This document shows positions 15,921-23,067 of a DNA stretch of 50,128 bases, one piece after another (the first letter of the stretch is position 1; every line of letters begins with the position of its first letter). This DNA comes from JBFWUW01 sp050247075 (GTDB lineage: Bacteria > Planctomycetota > Planctomycetia > Pirellulales > JBFWUW01), in assembly GCA_050247075.1 (NCBI GenBank), contig JBFWUW010000054.1, forward strand, positions 1 through 50,128, written 5' to 3'. The notes beneath the pieces were generated by a model. The model saw only the letters and a list, made by a program, of their open reading frames with translations, was not told the DNA's origin and did not search any database. The position numbers were made by a program, and so were the translations under genes.

Positions 15921-16406
15921 CGGCGGGTCAGGCAGGGACAACTTCTGGCATCATGGAATGCGCCGTCGGGGGGGGAGCTTCCCCCTCCTATTGTAACGTC
16001 AACCAGGACCTGCGTGCAGCGAAACCTTGAAGCAAACTAACCCGAGCCGGCGTGCAAACGGCCGCTTTTTTGTGTCTCGCCCCTCATGAACATCAGCATC
16101 ACGATCACGCCCGGAGGGCGGCTGCGGATCGAGGACGATCTCGAATGCTAGCCGGAGCTATCCCCAGACCCGGCCGCTAAGTTGCGACAAGCGCTTGTAT
16201 TAAAGCAGCGCACATCCGAGCCGCGGTCGAGAAAGATCGCTTCGTCCACCGAGCCGTGGGGCGACCTGAAACCGCCAACGGTTATCAATGCGACCGTCGC
16301 GGTGGCAGAAGAGAAATGATCCACCTAGGTCTTGGCAGGCCGGCGAATCGAGCCCATGCTGCTCACGCTCCTCGCTGGGGCGCACTTGGCCCGAATGAGA
16401 CAGTTG
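15921..16406. other. Intergenic region with a degenerate coding trace
   Basis: Contains a small GGGGGA-GCT-TCCCCC hairpin (about 15970-15984) and the interrupted frame at 16086-16318. No intact gene is seen. Confidence 0.4.
16086..16318 (+). pseudogene. Interrupted small reading frame (possible gene remnant)
   Basis: An ATG at 16086 opens MNISITITPGGRLRIEDDLE, a protein-like start, but meets TAG at 16149-16151. The same frame is then open to a TGA at 16316-16318, reading PELSPDPAAKLRQALVLKQ and then a charged stretch. This would fit a 77-residue gene with one nonsense change, or the truncated start of a larger lost gene. No ribosome binding site is obvious and I cannot name a family. It could equally be chance. 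Confidence 0.25.
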
Positions 16407-16841
16407 TTACTCCAGCCACACCCGCAAGATATCGAGGAACTGCCCGCCGCTGGTGTACCAGCCTTCGCCGCAGGAGTGGCACCAGAGGATTTCCGTCAAG
16501 ATCGCCACCCGCGGGCCAAAGGGGGGCGTCAATTCCACCACCACCTGCCCCTTGGAAAGCGGCATGATCTGCAACAGGCCGATGCCGGTCGAAGAGATGT
16601 CGCGGGTAAAGGCCGAGACGCGAGGGTGTTCGCCATGCACGGGCCGCACGATAACCGGCCCGAAGAACGGCACGCGCTCGGCATCGCGGCGGTCGTCGGG
16701 CGCTTGCACCTGGTCCAGAAACTGCACCACCGCCTGCCGCATACGGAGTTCGGTGTCGTCGTCCAACGATTCAAAATCGACTTGGTTGGAGGCAATCATG
16801 CTGAGCCCGTGGATGAGGTAGATCGGCAAACCGCCAGCCAA
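16407..16841 (-). CDS. PilZ-domain protein
   Basis: A 144-residue cytoplasmic protein. DRRDAERVPFFGPVIVRPV provides the arginine-containing N-terminal loop of PilZ domains (RxxxR-like), and FTRDISSTGIGLLQIMPL matches the (D/N)xSxxG motif that completes the cyclic-di-GMP site. The following strands (GQVVVELTPPFGPRVAILTEI) fit the PilZ barrel. It may respond to c-di-GMP. The first 14 residues are uncertain: MIASNQ (16799) is an alternative start. WCHSCGEGWYTSGGQFLDI at the C-terminus is a common ending of planctomycete PilZ proteins. It stands alone, with no diguanylate cyclase nearby. Confidence 0.75.
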   Translation of the reverse strand: MAGGLPIYLIHGLSMIASNQVDFESLDDDTELRMRQAVVQFLDQVQAPDDRRDAERVPFFGPVIVRPVHGEHPRVSAFTRDISSTGIGLLQIMPLSKGQVVVELTPPFGPRVAILTEILWCHSCGEGWYTSGGQFLDILRVWLE

Positions 16842-17189
16842 TCAAACGGTCTGTCCAATCACAACTCTAGGTCAAAAATCGCCAGCCGGCGCCGGACTGC
16901 GGGTTTTTTTGAGGGATCTCCCACGTACACCGGAAGTAGCTTCCCCATGATCCGCTTTATAGCGGTTCGTTTGGATAATGACCCTGTGCGAACGCTTCAA
17001 ATTGCCTAGTTTTCGGCCTTCCCGTTGGTCGGCCGAGGCTCATTGGCCGCACGAAACGCAATAAGAGTTCAATTGGCGGGGCCAACCGGGTAACATAGTC
17101 AGCGTGCTTGGCTGGGATCGGAAGTGATCGAACCTCCAGCGATTTCGACCATCCCACTTTGCGGTAGACGAACAGCAGGAGCGGACACT
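16842..17189. other. Intergenic region between PilZ and DUF1501 genes
   Basis: Nothing convincing: no ORF with family resemblance, no strong promoter, no repeat shared with the rest of the window. Confidence 0.4.
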
Positions 17190-18587
17190 ATGCTCGAACT
17201 GCGACGGGGCGCGTTGCAAATGTGCGACCGGCTGACCCGCCGGCAATGGCTGAGCGTGGGCTCACTAGGAACATTGGGTCTTTCGTTGCCGTGGTTGCTA
17301 GCTCGTCAGGCGGCGGCAAATGAGTCGCCTGCCGAGAATTCCTTGCAGCCGCGGGCCAAAGCCTGCATCCAGATTTTCTTGTGGGGAGGGCCAGGCCAGC
17401 ACGAGACGTGGGATCTCAAGCCCGACCAGCCGGCGGCCATCCGCGGTGATTTCAACCCCATTGCCACGTCGGTACCGGGCACGCAAATCTGCGAACATCT
17501 GCCCCAACTGGCGGGCAGGGCCGGCCAATATTCCATCATCCGCGGCGTGACCCATACGGGCGTCAACCACGGCACCAGTTCTTATCACATGCTCACCGGG
17601 CACATCCATGCCGCGCCCGGCACGCTCAAGCACCCGGCCCCCAACGATGTACCGCACACCGGCATCAACGCGGCCCGGTTCTTACAGCGGGCGGAGGGCC
17701 TTCCCGGCTTTGTGCATTTGCCGTCGATCGTCAACGATGGCGACGGGCTGCCGGTGCCGGGCCAGGGCGAAGGCTTTTTAGGCGGGCGCGAACAACCGTT
17801 TATGGTCTTGGGCGATTTGACCGCTCCGGACTTCCGCGTGCCGGCGTTGGCCTTGTCCGAGGGGCTGTCTCGTGACCGGTTGGGAAGGCGGGCCAGTCTG
17901 AGGCGGCTGCTCGATGATCGCGCGGAGTATCTGACCGCCGAAGGCGCGGGCCAACAGCTCGATGGCTCGTACCTGCGGGCCCTGGAACTGTTGCAGTCGC
18001 GGCAAACCGAAGCGGCATTCAATTTGGCCGCCGAGCCGCTTCGACAACGCGATCGCTACGGCATGCACCACTTTGCCCAGGGACTGTTGCTGGCCCGGCG
18101 ATTGGTAGAGGCGGGCGTGCCGCTCGTCACCGTCTATTGGAATACTCCCCGCAATACCGACGACCAAAGCTGGGACACGCACAACGATCAGCATCGGCGG
18201 ATGAAAGACCATCTGCTGCCGCACTTTGACCGTGGCTTGTCGGCCTTGCTGGACGACCTGCGCGAGCGCGGCCTGCTAGACGAAACGCTGGTAACGTGGT
18301 TTGGTGAATTTGGCCGGACTCCCAAGATCAACGGCAACGGCGGCCGCGAACACTGGGGCTTTTGCCAATCGGCCGGCGTGGCTGGCGGCGGCACGCGCCC
18401 CGGCACGGTTTACGGCAGCAGCACCAAAGATGGCGGATACGCGGCCAGCGACCCTGTTTCGCCCGACGACCTCGCGGCCACGACCTACCATTTGCTGGGC
18501 ATCAACCCGCACACGCTGATGCACGATCTTTCCGGCCGGCCGTTGCCGCTGAGCTATGGCCAGGTGGTCCGCGGGATCATTCAATAA
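17190..18587 (+). CDS. DUF1501 protein, Tat-exported (paralogue 3)
   Basis: 465 residues from the ATG at 17190, which has AGGAGCGG about 5 nt upstream and is preferred to the frame opening at 17124. LTRRQWLSVGSLGTLGLS is the Tat signal. IQIFLWGGPGQHETWDLKP, DFNPIATSVPG, THTGVNHGTSSYHMLTGH, SWDTHNDQHRRMKDHLLP, WFGEFGRTPKINGNGGREHW and THYLLGI-type C-terminal blocks place it in DUF1501. It differs from paralogues 1 and 2 by an insert around DGDGLPVPGQGEGFLGG. It is monocistronic here, with no PSCyt1 partner adjacent. As for the family, the exported product has no proven activity. Confidence 0.87.
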   Translation: MLELRRGALQMCDRLTRRQWLSVGSLGTLGLSLPWLLARQAAANESPAENSLQPRAKACIQIFLWGGPGQHETWDLKPDQPAAIRGDFNPIATSVPGTQICEHLPQLAGRAGQYSIIRGVTHTGVNHGTSSYHMLTGHIHAAPGTLKHPAPNDVPHTGINAARFLQRAEGLPGFVHLPSIVNDGDGLPVPGQGEGFLGGREQPFMVLGDLTAPDFRVPALALSEGLSRDRLGRRASLRRLLDDRAEYLTAEGAGQQLDGSYLRALELLQSRQTEAAFNLAAEPLRQRDRYGMHHFAQGLLLARRLVEAGVPLVTVYWNTPRNTDDQSWDTHNDQHRRMKDHLLPHFDRGLSALLDDLRERGLLDETLVTWFGEFGRTPKINGNGGREHWGFCQSAGVAGGGTRPGTVYGSSTKDGGYAASDPVSPDDLAATTYHLLGINPHTLMHDLSGRPLPLSYGQVVRGIIQ

Positions 18588-18763
18588 CCGCCAAGTCGTG
18601 TGGCGAGGGTTGTTGACGGCCATGTCCGCATCAAGAGAAGTTAATTGTGTTAGGGCTAAACTTCCAAGCGACCACTCGGCCGCAAGAAAGGGCCTCGCTC
18701 GACTCTTCATTTGCTCGAGCGTAGAATTGCTCTAGAGGCAGTCCTTTTGCCAAAGGTGTCGAT

Positions 18764-19132
18764 ATGACGAACCAGACTTTCCGTTTACCGCTTCTCGCGG
18801 AGCTTCCCCCCTTGAGGTTGGCGGAAGGGGGAGTGATCCGCGTAGGCAATAGCCGTGTCAGTCTCGACTTGATCGTCGAGCAGTATGAAAACGGCATGGC
18901 ACCCGACGAGATGATCCGTGCCTACGACACATTGCAGTTGGCCGACGTTTACGCGGCGATTTCCTATTATTTGCGACATGGCAATGACGTTCGCGCTTAT
19001 ATGGCGCAACGCGAACACGAAGCCGAGGCCCTTCGAGAAAAGATCGAATCAGAGCGTCCTCCCATCTCTCACGAAACGCTTCAAGCGCGTTACAACGGCA
19101 GCGGCAAGGACAATGCTCCGACTGGCAAGTGA
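18764..19132 (+). CDS. DUF433 antitoxin
   Basis: 122 residues. The central segment GVIRVGNSRVSLDLIVEQYENG is followed by MAPDEMIRAYDTLQLADVYA and AISYYLRHGNDVRAYM. It is the DUF433 domain, a three-helix DNA-binding-like fold typical of antitoxins (IRVxxTRVxLDxIVxxYxxGxxPEEI). An AAAGGTG precedes the ATG. The 3' end overlaps the DUF5615 toxin gene by 20 nt. It is expected to neutralise that toxin and repress the pair. The N-terminal 15 residues and the helical tail after residue 90 are outside the core domain. Confidence 0.82.
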   Translation: MTNQTFRLPLLAELPPLRLAEGGVIRVGNSRVSLDLIVEQYENGMAPDEMIRAYDTLQLADVYAAISYYLRHGNDVRAYMAQREHEAEALREKIESERPPISHETLQARYNGSGKDNAPTGK

Positions 19133-19484
19133 TGCCGACGTAGACGGCATGATTCTGCGCGGCTTGCGCCGGCGTGAGCCAGCTCTTGATTTGACGCGGG
19201 TACAAGACGCTCTGCCAGAGGGAACGCTCGATCCCGAAGTTCTCGAATGGGCCGCGAGCGAGAATCGCGTTCTCCTGACAAATGACCGCGCCACGATGAT
19301 CGGGTTCGCGTATCAGCGAGTGTTGAAGGGATTGCCGCTCCCGGGCCTCATCGTCACGAAGAATAGCCAGTCAATCGGAAGTGCCATCGCCGACATCTTG
19401 CTCATTGCCGAGCAAATGCCTGAAGACGAAATCCGACAGCAATTCGTGGTGTATTTGCCGTTGCGTCGCGGAGTCTTTCCCTAG
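19113..19484 (+). CDS. DUF5615 PIN-like toxin
   Basis: The chosen ATG (19113) gives 123 residues beginning MLRLASDADVDGMILRGLRR, which matches the DUF5615 opening (xLxLDEDVxxxIxxxLRxxG) with the first acidic residues of a PIN-like nuclease. DPEVLEWAASENRVLLTND carries the central acidic residue and TND motif, and GLPLPGLIVTKNSQSIGSA continues the fold. PIN-like toxins are Mg-dependent RNases. The start is set by the domain boundary and by the overlap with the DUF433 gene; a longer open frame to 18918 lies inside that gene. The DUF433-DUF5615 pairing is a recurrent predicted toxin-antitoxin module. Confidence 0.82.
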   Translation: MLRLASDADVDGMILRGLRRREPALDLTRVQDALPEGTLDPEVLEWAASENRVLLTNDRATMIGFAYQRVLKGLPLPGLIVTKNSQSIGSAIADILLIAEQMPEDEIRQQFVVYLPLRRGVFP

Positions 19485-19520
19485 CGCGAACGTGCGGCGT
19501 AGCCACTGGTTCCTTGGACC

Positions 19521-20201
19521 TCACCCCCGCACCACGACCACATGCCACACGCCGGGACCGTGTACGCCCGTCGTGAGACGCAATTCAATATCGCCTGTCT
19601 TGCTGGGACCGGTGATAAAGGCCAGATTGCTGGGAAGTTCCTGGCCGGTTGCCGCGTCGTACCTGGCAAACAGGTCAAACAGATCAGGCAACATTTGGCT
19701 TTCCTCCACAACGGTTACGTAGAACGGCGGCAGCAAGCTGGCTAGCCGCTCCGTACCGGGACCGCTAGCCACAACCACGCTGCCGGTCTCGGCCACGGCC
19801 CAAGTTGCGCCAGAGATGCCAATGCCGGCGTCAAGCATGTGGTGGCGTTGTTCTGAAGGTTCCAAAGCAGCCAGAATCGAATGCGACCAATGCTCAATCG
19901 CCTGCTCGCCAAGCATTGCCGCAAGCCCCATGCGGTCTAACAAGGGCGATTCCCAGGTTAGTGCCGACCGGGCAGCCGACAGTTCCAAAAACTCACCCAT
20001 CTTCTTTCGCGCGGCTACTAAATCATCCACGACATGGGCCGTGCCACCTACGGCCGATACCTCGGCGGCAAACCGGCCCACCAGGTCATCGCCGGCCCCT
20101 AAATACCCGGCATCAGCCGGAAACGGACGCAAATGCACGCGATAATGCCGTCCGCGCTGGGCCGCATCACGAACGCGGGCTAAGAAAGTTTCACGAGACA
20201 T
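19521..20201 (-). CDS. lutC: LutC/YkgG-family lactate utilisation protein
   Basis: 226 residues of the LUD (lactate utilisation) domain. Conserved pieces are GISGATWAVAETGSVVVASG, GTERLASLLPPFYVTVVEES, SNLAFITGPSKTGDIELRL and the C-terminal TTGVHGPGVWHVVVVRG. In Bacillus, LutA, LutB and LutC together oxidise L-lactate to pyruvate. The gene lies 13 nt past the end of lutB in the same operon, with the lutB tail repeat covering the junction. A lutA gene (paired CCG cysteine domains) is not in the window and is probably encoded elsewhere. Confidence 0.85.
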   Translation of the reverse strand: MSRETFLARVRDAAQRGRHYRVHLRPFPADAGYLGAGDDLVGRFAAEVSAVGGTAHVVDDLVAARKKMGEFLELSAARSALTWESPLLDRMGLAAMLGEQAIEHWSHSILAALEPSEQRHHMLDAGIGISGATWAVAETGSVVVASGPGTERLASLLPPFYVTVVEESQMLPDLFDLFARYDAATGQELPSNLAFITGPSKTGDIELRLTTGVHGPGVWHVVVVRG

Positions 20202-20214
20202 GGGGTGGGAGTTT

Positions 20215-21702
20215 TTAGTTTTCGGTGTTCGGTGTTCGGTTCATTCGGCCTCGCGCGTTTTCTCCTCCTTCAGCCTTTCGCCTTTCCCTTTCCTCCCGCA
20301 TCCAATCGCGGAAGCGCCTGGGGGCGGGCGCGGGAAAGTCGCGATGCTCGGTCCAGCCGTGTAGTGCGCCGGGCAATCGTTTGAGCCAGCCGCGGCGTTT
20401 CATCCAGCGTCCCAACGTGCGCGAGGCCAGCCAGGTCGCCAGACGGTACAAGGTTGAGCTGCGCATCGAACGGGCCCAGACGCGGTAGGCTGTTCGTTCC
20501 CAAAAGCCGAGTTGTCCCGGCTCGTGGTGCAATTGCTCGCGAAGCTGAATCAGCATTTGCGGAATGGCGATCTTCACCGGGCAAGCGGCCTGGCATGCGC
20601 CGCACAGGCTGGAAGCATGCGGCAAATGGTGATTGGCCGCCAAGCCGTCATACAACGGCGTGAGCACCGCGCCGATTGGCCCGGCATAGACGCCGCCGTA
20701 AGCGTGGCCGCCGATATTGCGATAGATGGGGCAGGCATTCAGGCAGGCCCCGCAGCGAATGCAAAACAGGCTTTCACGCAAGGGTCCGCCAAGAATCTTG
20801 GAACGGCCATTGTCGAGGACGACCAGATGAAACTCCTCCGGCCCATCGAGCTCGCCATCGCGCCGGCTACCCGTCACCAGCGACGTATAGACCGACATCG
20901 TCTGGCCCGTCGCTGCCCGTCCCAGTACTTTCAGAAAGACCGGCAAGTCCGCCAGCTTGGGGATGACTTTCTCCATGCCCATCACGGCGATATGGACTTT
21001 GGGCATGCTTGTCGTCAGCCGGGCATTGCCTTCGTTGGAGATGATGACGATGGTGCCGGTCTCGGCCACGGCAAAGTTTGCCCCCGTGATGCCGACCTCC
21101 GCCGCGGCAAACGCCGTGCGCAGCCTGCGCCGGGCAAAAGCCGCCAATCGCGTGGCGTCGGCGGGCAGGGTTTCGTCCGACACCGTGTTGAGAATCTCGG
21201 CCACATCCGCCACGGTTAGATGAACGGCGGGTGCGACCAGATGCGAGGGACGCTGCTTGGCAACCTGGATGATGTACTCGCCAAAATCAGTTTCGACGAC
21301 GTCCAGCCCGGCGGCTTCCAGCGCCTGATTGAGGTGGATCTCCTCGCTGGTCATCGACTTCGACTTGACGACGTGCTTTGCGCCGCGTTGCTGGATGATA
21401 TCTAAAATGATCTGGCAGGCAGCGGTGCCGTCGTCGGCGTAGTGGACGTGGCCGCCGCGGGTCTTAATGCTGGCCTCAAGCGTTTGCAGATGCGTGTCGA
21501 GCTCGGCCAGGGTGGCGTCCTTGATCGCGCGGGCCCGTTCGCGAACAGCGTCACTGCCGGGCATGGCGGCAAAGGCATCCTTGTTGCGTTGGCCCAGCGT
21601 TTCGCCCAACCGGGCCAAAGCAGTCTGCAGGCTGGCGTTGTGCAAGGCCTCGTCGGCGGCCGCCAGAAACTCGTGGTGCTCGTGTTCGGCGTAGGTGGAC
21701 AT
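20215..21702 (-). CDS. lutB: LutB-type iron-sulfur lactate oxidation protein
   Basis: 495 residues. The N-terminal LUD domain (KSKSMTSEEIHLNQALEAAG, NFAVAETGTIVIISNEGNAR) is followed by two 4Fe-4S motifs, FCIRCGACLNACPIYRNIGG near residue 313 and SLCGACQAACPVKIAIPQML near 366, as in B. subtilis LutB. It is the electron-transfer subunit of the lactate dehydrogenase complex, acting at the cytoplasmic face. The last 30 residues (EERERRKAEGGENARGRMNR and on) are encoded by a copy of the low-complexity repeat also found before manA and look like a recent read-through extension. Upstream, a small membrane protein gene is separated by only 3 nt. Confidence 0.88.
   Translation of the reverse strand: MSTYAEHEHHEFLAAADEALHNASLQTALARLGETLGQRNKDAFAAMPGSDAVRERARAIKDATLAELDTHLQTLEASIKTRGGHVHYADDGTAACQIILDIIQQRGAKHVVKSKSMTSEEIHLNQALEAAGLDVVETDFGEYIIQVAKQRPSHLVAPAVHLTVADVAEILNTVSDETLPADATRLAAFARRRLRTAFAAAEVGITGANFAVAETGTIVIISNEGNARLTTSMPKVHIAVMGMEKVIPKLADLPVFLKVLGRAATGQTMSVYTSLVTGSRRDGELDGPEEFHLVVLDNGRSKILGGPLRESLFCIRCGACLNACPIYRNIGGHAYGGVYAGPIGAVLTPLYDGLAANHHLPHASSLCGACQAACPVKIAIPQMLIQLREQLHHEPGQLGFWERTAYRVWARSMRSSTLYRLATWLASRTLGRWMKRRGWLKRLPGALHGWTEHRDFPAPAPRRFRDWMREERERRKAEGGENARGRMNRTPNTEN
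20219..20290. repeat. Low-complexity GTTCGGTGTTC / TTCAGCCTTTCGCC repeat, copy 2
   Basis: TTTTCGGTGTTCGGTGTTCG then, after a short spacer, CTTCAGCCTTTCGCCTTTCC. The same two motifs in the same order and spacing class occur at 3557-3631. Here the element lies inside the end of lutB and codes its C-terminal tail on the opposite strand. Confidence 0.6.
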
Positions 21703-21705
21703 GGA

Positions 21706-22056
21706 CTAACGCAACCAAAGTAGCAAGAACGGAGCCAAGCTGACCACCACTGCAAATACCGTGATGCCCGGCGGCGGCGGCACGCGGCGAGCCCGCCAGA
21801 CAACGACCGCCAGAATAAGCGCGGCGGTACCGGTCACCAGCGAGGCGAACAGCAAAAAACCCGCCAACATCTCTAATGGCTGATTGTCGGGATGGAATCG
21901 ATGGTACCACGCCGCGATAACGCTAAACACTTCACACGCCAAGGTCGTCATTACCGCGATAAGCCATCCAGTCGTCATAAAGTTGGCGGCTTGCGTTTCG
22001 ACGGGTGCCGCCGCGGGACGGCTCTTCTTCTTGGCGGGGCGTGAATGTCGGACCAT
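21706..22056 (-). CDS. Small membrane protein of unknown function
   Basis: 116 residues with a basic N-terminal arm (RHSRPAKKKSRPAAAPVE) and three hydrophobic segments: TTGWLIAVMTTLACEVFSVI, LAGFLLFASLVTGTAALILAV and TVFAVVVSLAPFLLLWL. No family recognised. It ends 3 nt before lutB and is probably cotranscribed with lutBC, so a role near lactate oxidation or transport is possible but unsupported. The start is uncertain: an internal ATG at 21978 would give a 90-residue protein and forms an ATGA overlap with another open frame (21975-22205). Confidence 0.6.
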   Translation of the reverse strand: MVRHSRPAKKKSRPAAAPVETQAANFMTTGWLIAVMTTLACEVFSVIAAWYHRFHPDNQPLEMLAGFLLFASLVTGTAALILAVVVWRARRVPPPPGITVFAVVVSLAPFLLLWLR

Positions 22057-22410
22057 GCGGTGTTGAACGGAGTTCGCGGGACCATCGCTCGCGTGGCCGG
22101 CAAGGATGTGTTGAGCCTGTCGATGTCCACACGACCCAAGTCGTATATACGCCGAATCTTACCCGCCGAATCGCCGGGCATCCAGCGGTTGGGGTTATAA
22201 GCCATTCATAAACCAAGTGTTACAGACTCTTGATGCTGTCAGATGACTTCGGGTAGGCCCGTTTCGCTGGTCCACTTTGGTGGCATGGCACCATCCCGAT
22301 TGGTGGGGTTTGTTTGCTACGGGCCGATTAGCGACCTAGGTTTCCCGATGAGGGTGGATAGGGTCCGCCCTCGGGCAGTTAGCGGGAAGAGCCCAGTTAC
22401 TGGATATTCC
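22057..22410. other. Divergent intergenic region between lutB operon and GTPase module
   Basis: Probably carries the promoters of both operons; no consensus hexamers stand out. A 76-codon minus-strand frame (21975-22205) and an upstream extension of the coiled-coil frame (from 22243) are present but not convincing. Confidence 0.4.
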
Positions 22411-23067
22411 ATGGTCGCCTCCATTGAAACGCATCGCGCCGCCGCCCAACAAGCGCTGGCGGAACTGCGCGCGTGGAGCGGCCGACTCGATTCGATGGCC
22501 GAGGAACATACGGCCGCGATTGAGCATTGGCGTGCGCTCGTTGACGAGTGCAATGGGCAACTGCAAGCGAGCCAAGATGAAGTGGCCCGGCTGCAATGTG
22601 AACTGGCGGAGTGTAGGCAAGCGGTTGAATCACACCAACAAGAACTAGCGGAATCAAAAACCGAAGTTGCCGCCCTGGCCGAGGATTCGGCGAATCTGCA
22701 AGCAGACCTCGATGCGGCACTAAAGCGGTCTGCCCACCTGGCGGATGAAGCCGCTCGTCAGCGTCGTCAAGCGGCGGTGGAGCGGATTGGTTTGGAGGCC
22801 GAACTCAAAGCATTGCGTGAATTGCTGGTTCAAGATACCGACGCCTGGGACGCACCGCCGGAACCGGCCCGCGATGCCGTGCCAGATCCAAGTACTAGCC
22901 CAAAGGCCCGGCGGAAGGCACGCAAGACAGATCTTGTTCAACCAGAAGACGGGGACAATTGCCCCGCTACTTCCGACATTGTCCCAGTGAATCCGGCCTT
23001 GGATTTCTCATCGGCGAATCTGGCCGATCGGAATCCAGAGACCTCCGAATCCTTGAGGCTCCCATGA
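22411..23067 (+). CDS. Coiled-coil protein, first gene of the GTPase module
   Basis: 218 residues from the ATG at 22411. Residues about 5-155 are almost continuous heptad sequence rich in Ala, Glu, Leu and Gln (LAELRAWSGRLDSMAEEHTA, ELAESKTEVAALAEDSANLQ, KRSAHLADEAARQRRQAAVE), predicting a long rod. After it comes a proline-rich, low-complexity acidic tail. There is no signal peptide or membrane segment, so it is cytoplasmic. No family can be named. It overlaps the next gene by ATGA (23064-23067), so translation is coupled. As the first product of the module it may be a scaffold or partner of the GTPase or its membrane-bound neighbour. Earlier in-frame starts (22243, 22348) add unconserved sequence. 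Confidence 0.65.
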   Translation: MVASIETHRAAAQQALAELRAWSGRLDSMAEEHTAAIEHWRALVDECNGQLQASQDEVARLQCELAECRQAVESHQQELAESKTEVAALAEDSANLQADLDAALKRSAHLADEAARQRRQAAVERIGLEAELKALRELLVQDTDAWDAPPEPARDAVPDPSTSPKARRKARKTDLVQPEDGDNCPATSDIVPVNPALDFSSANLADRNPETSESLRLP

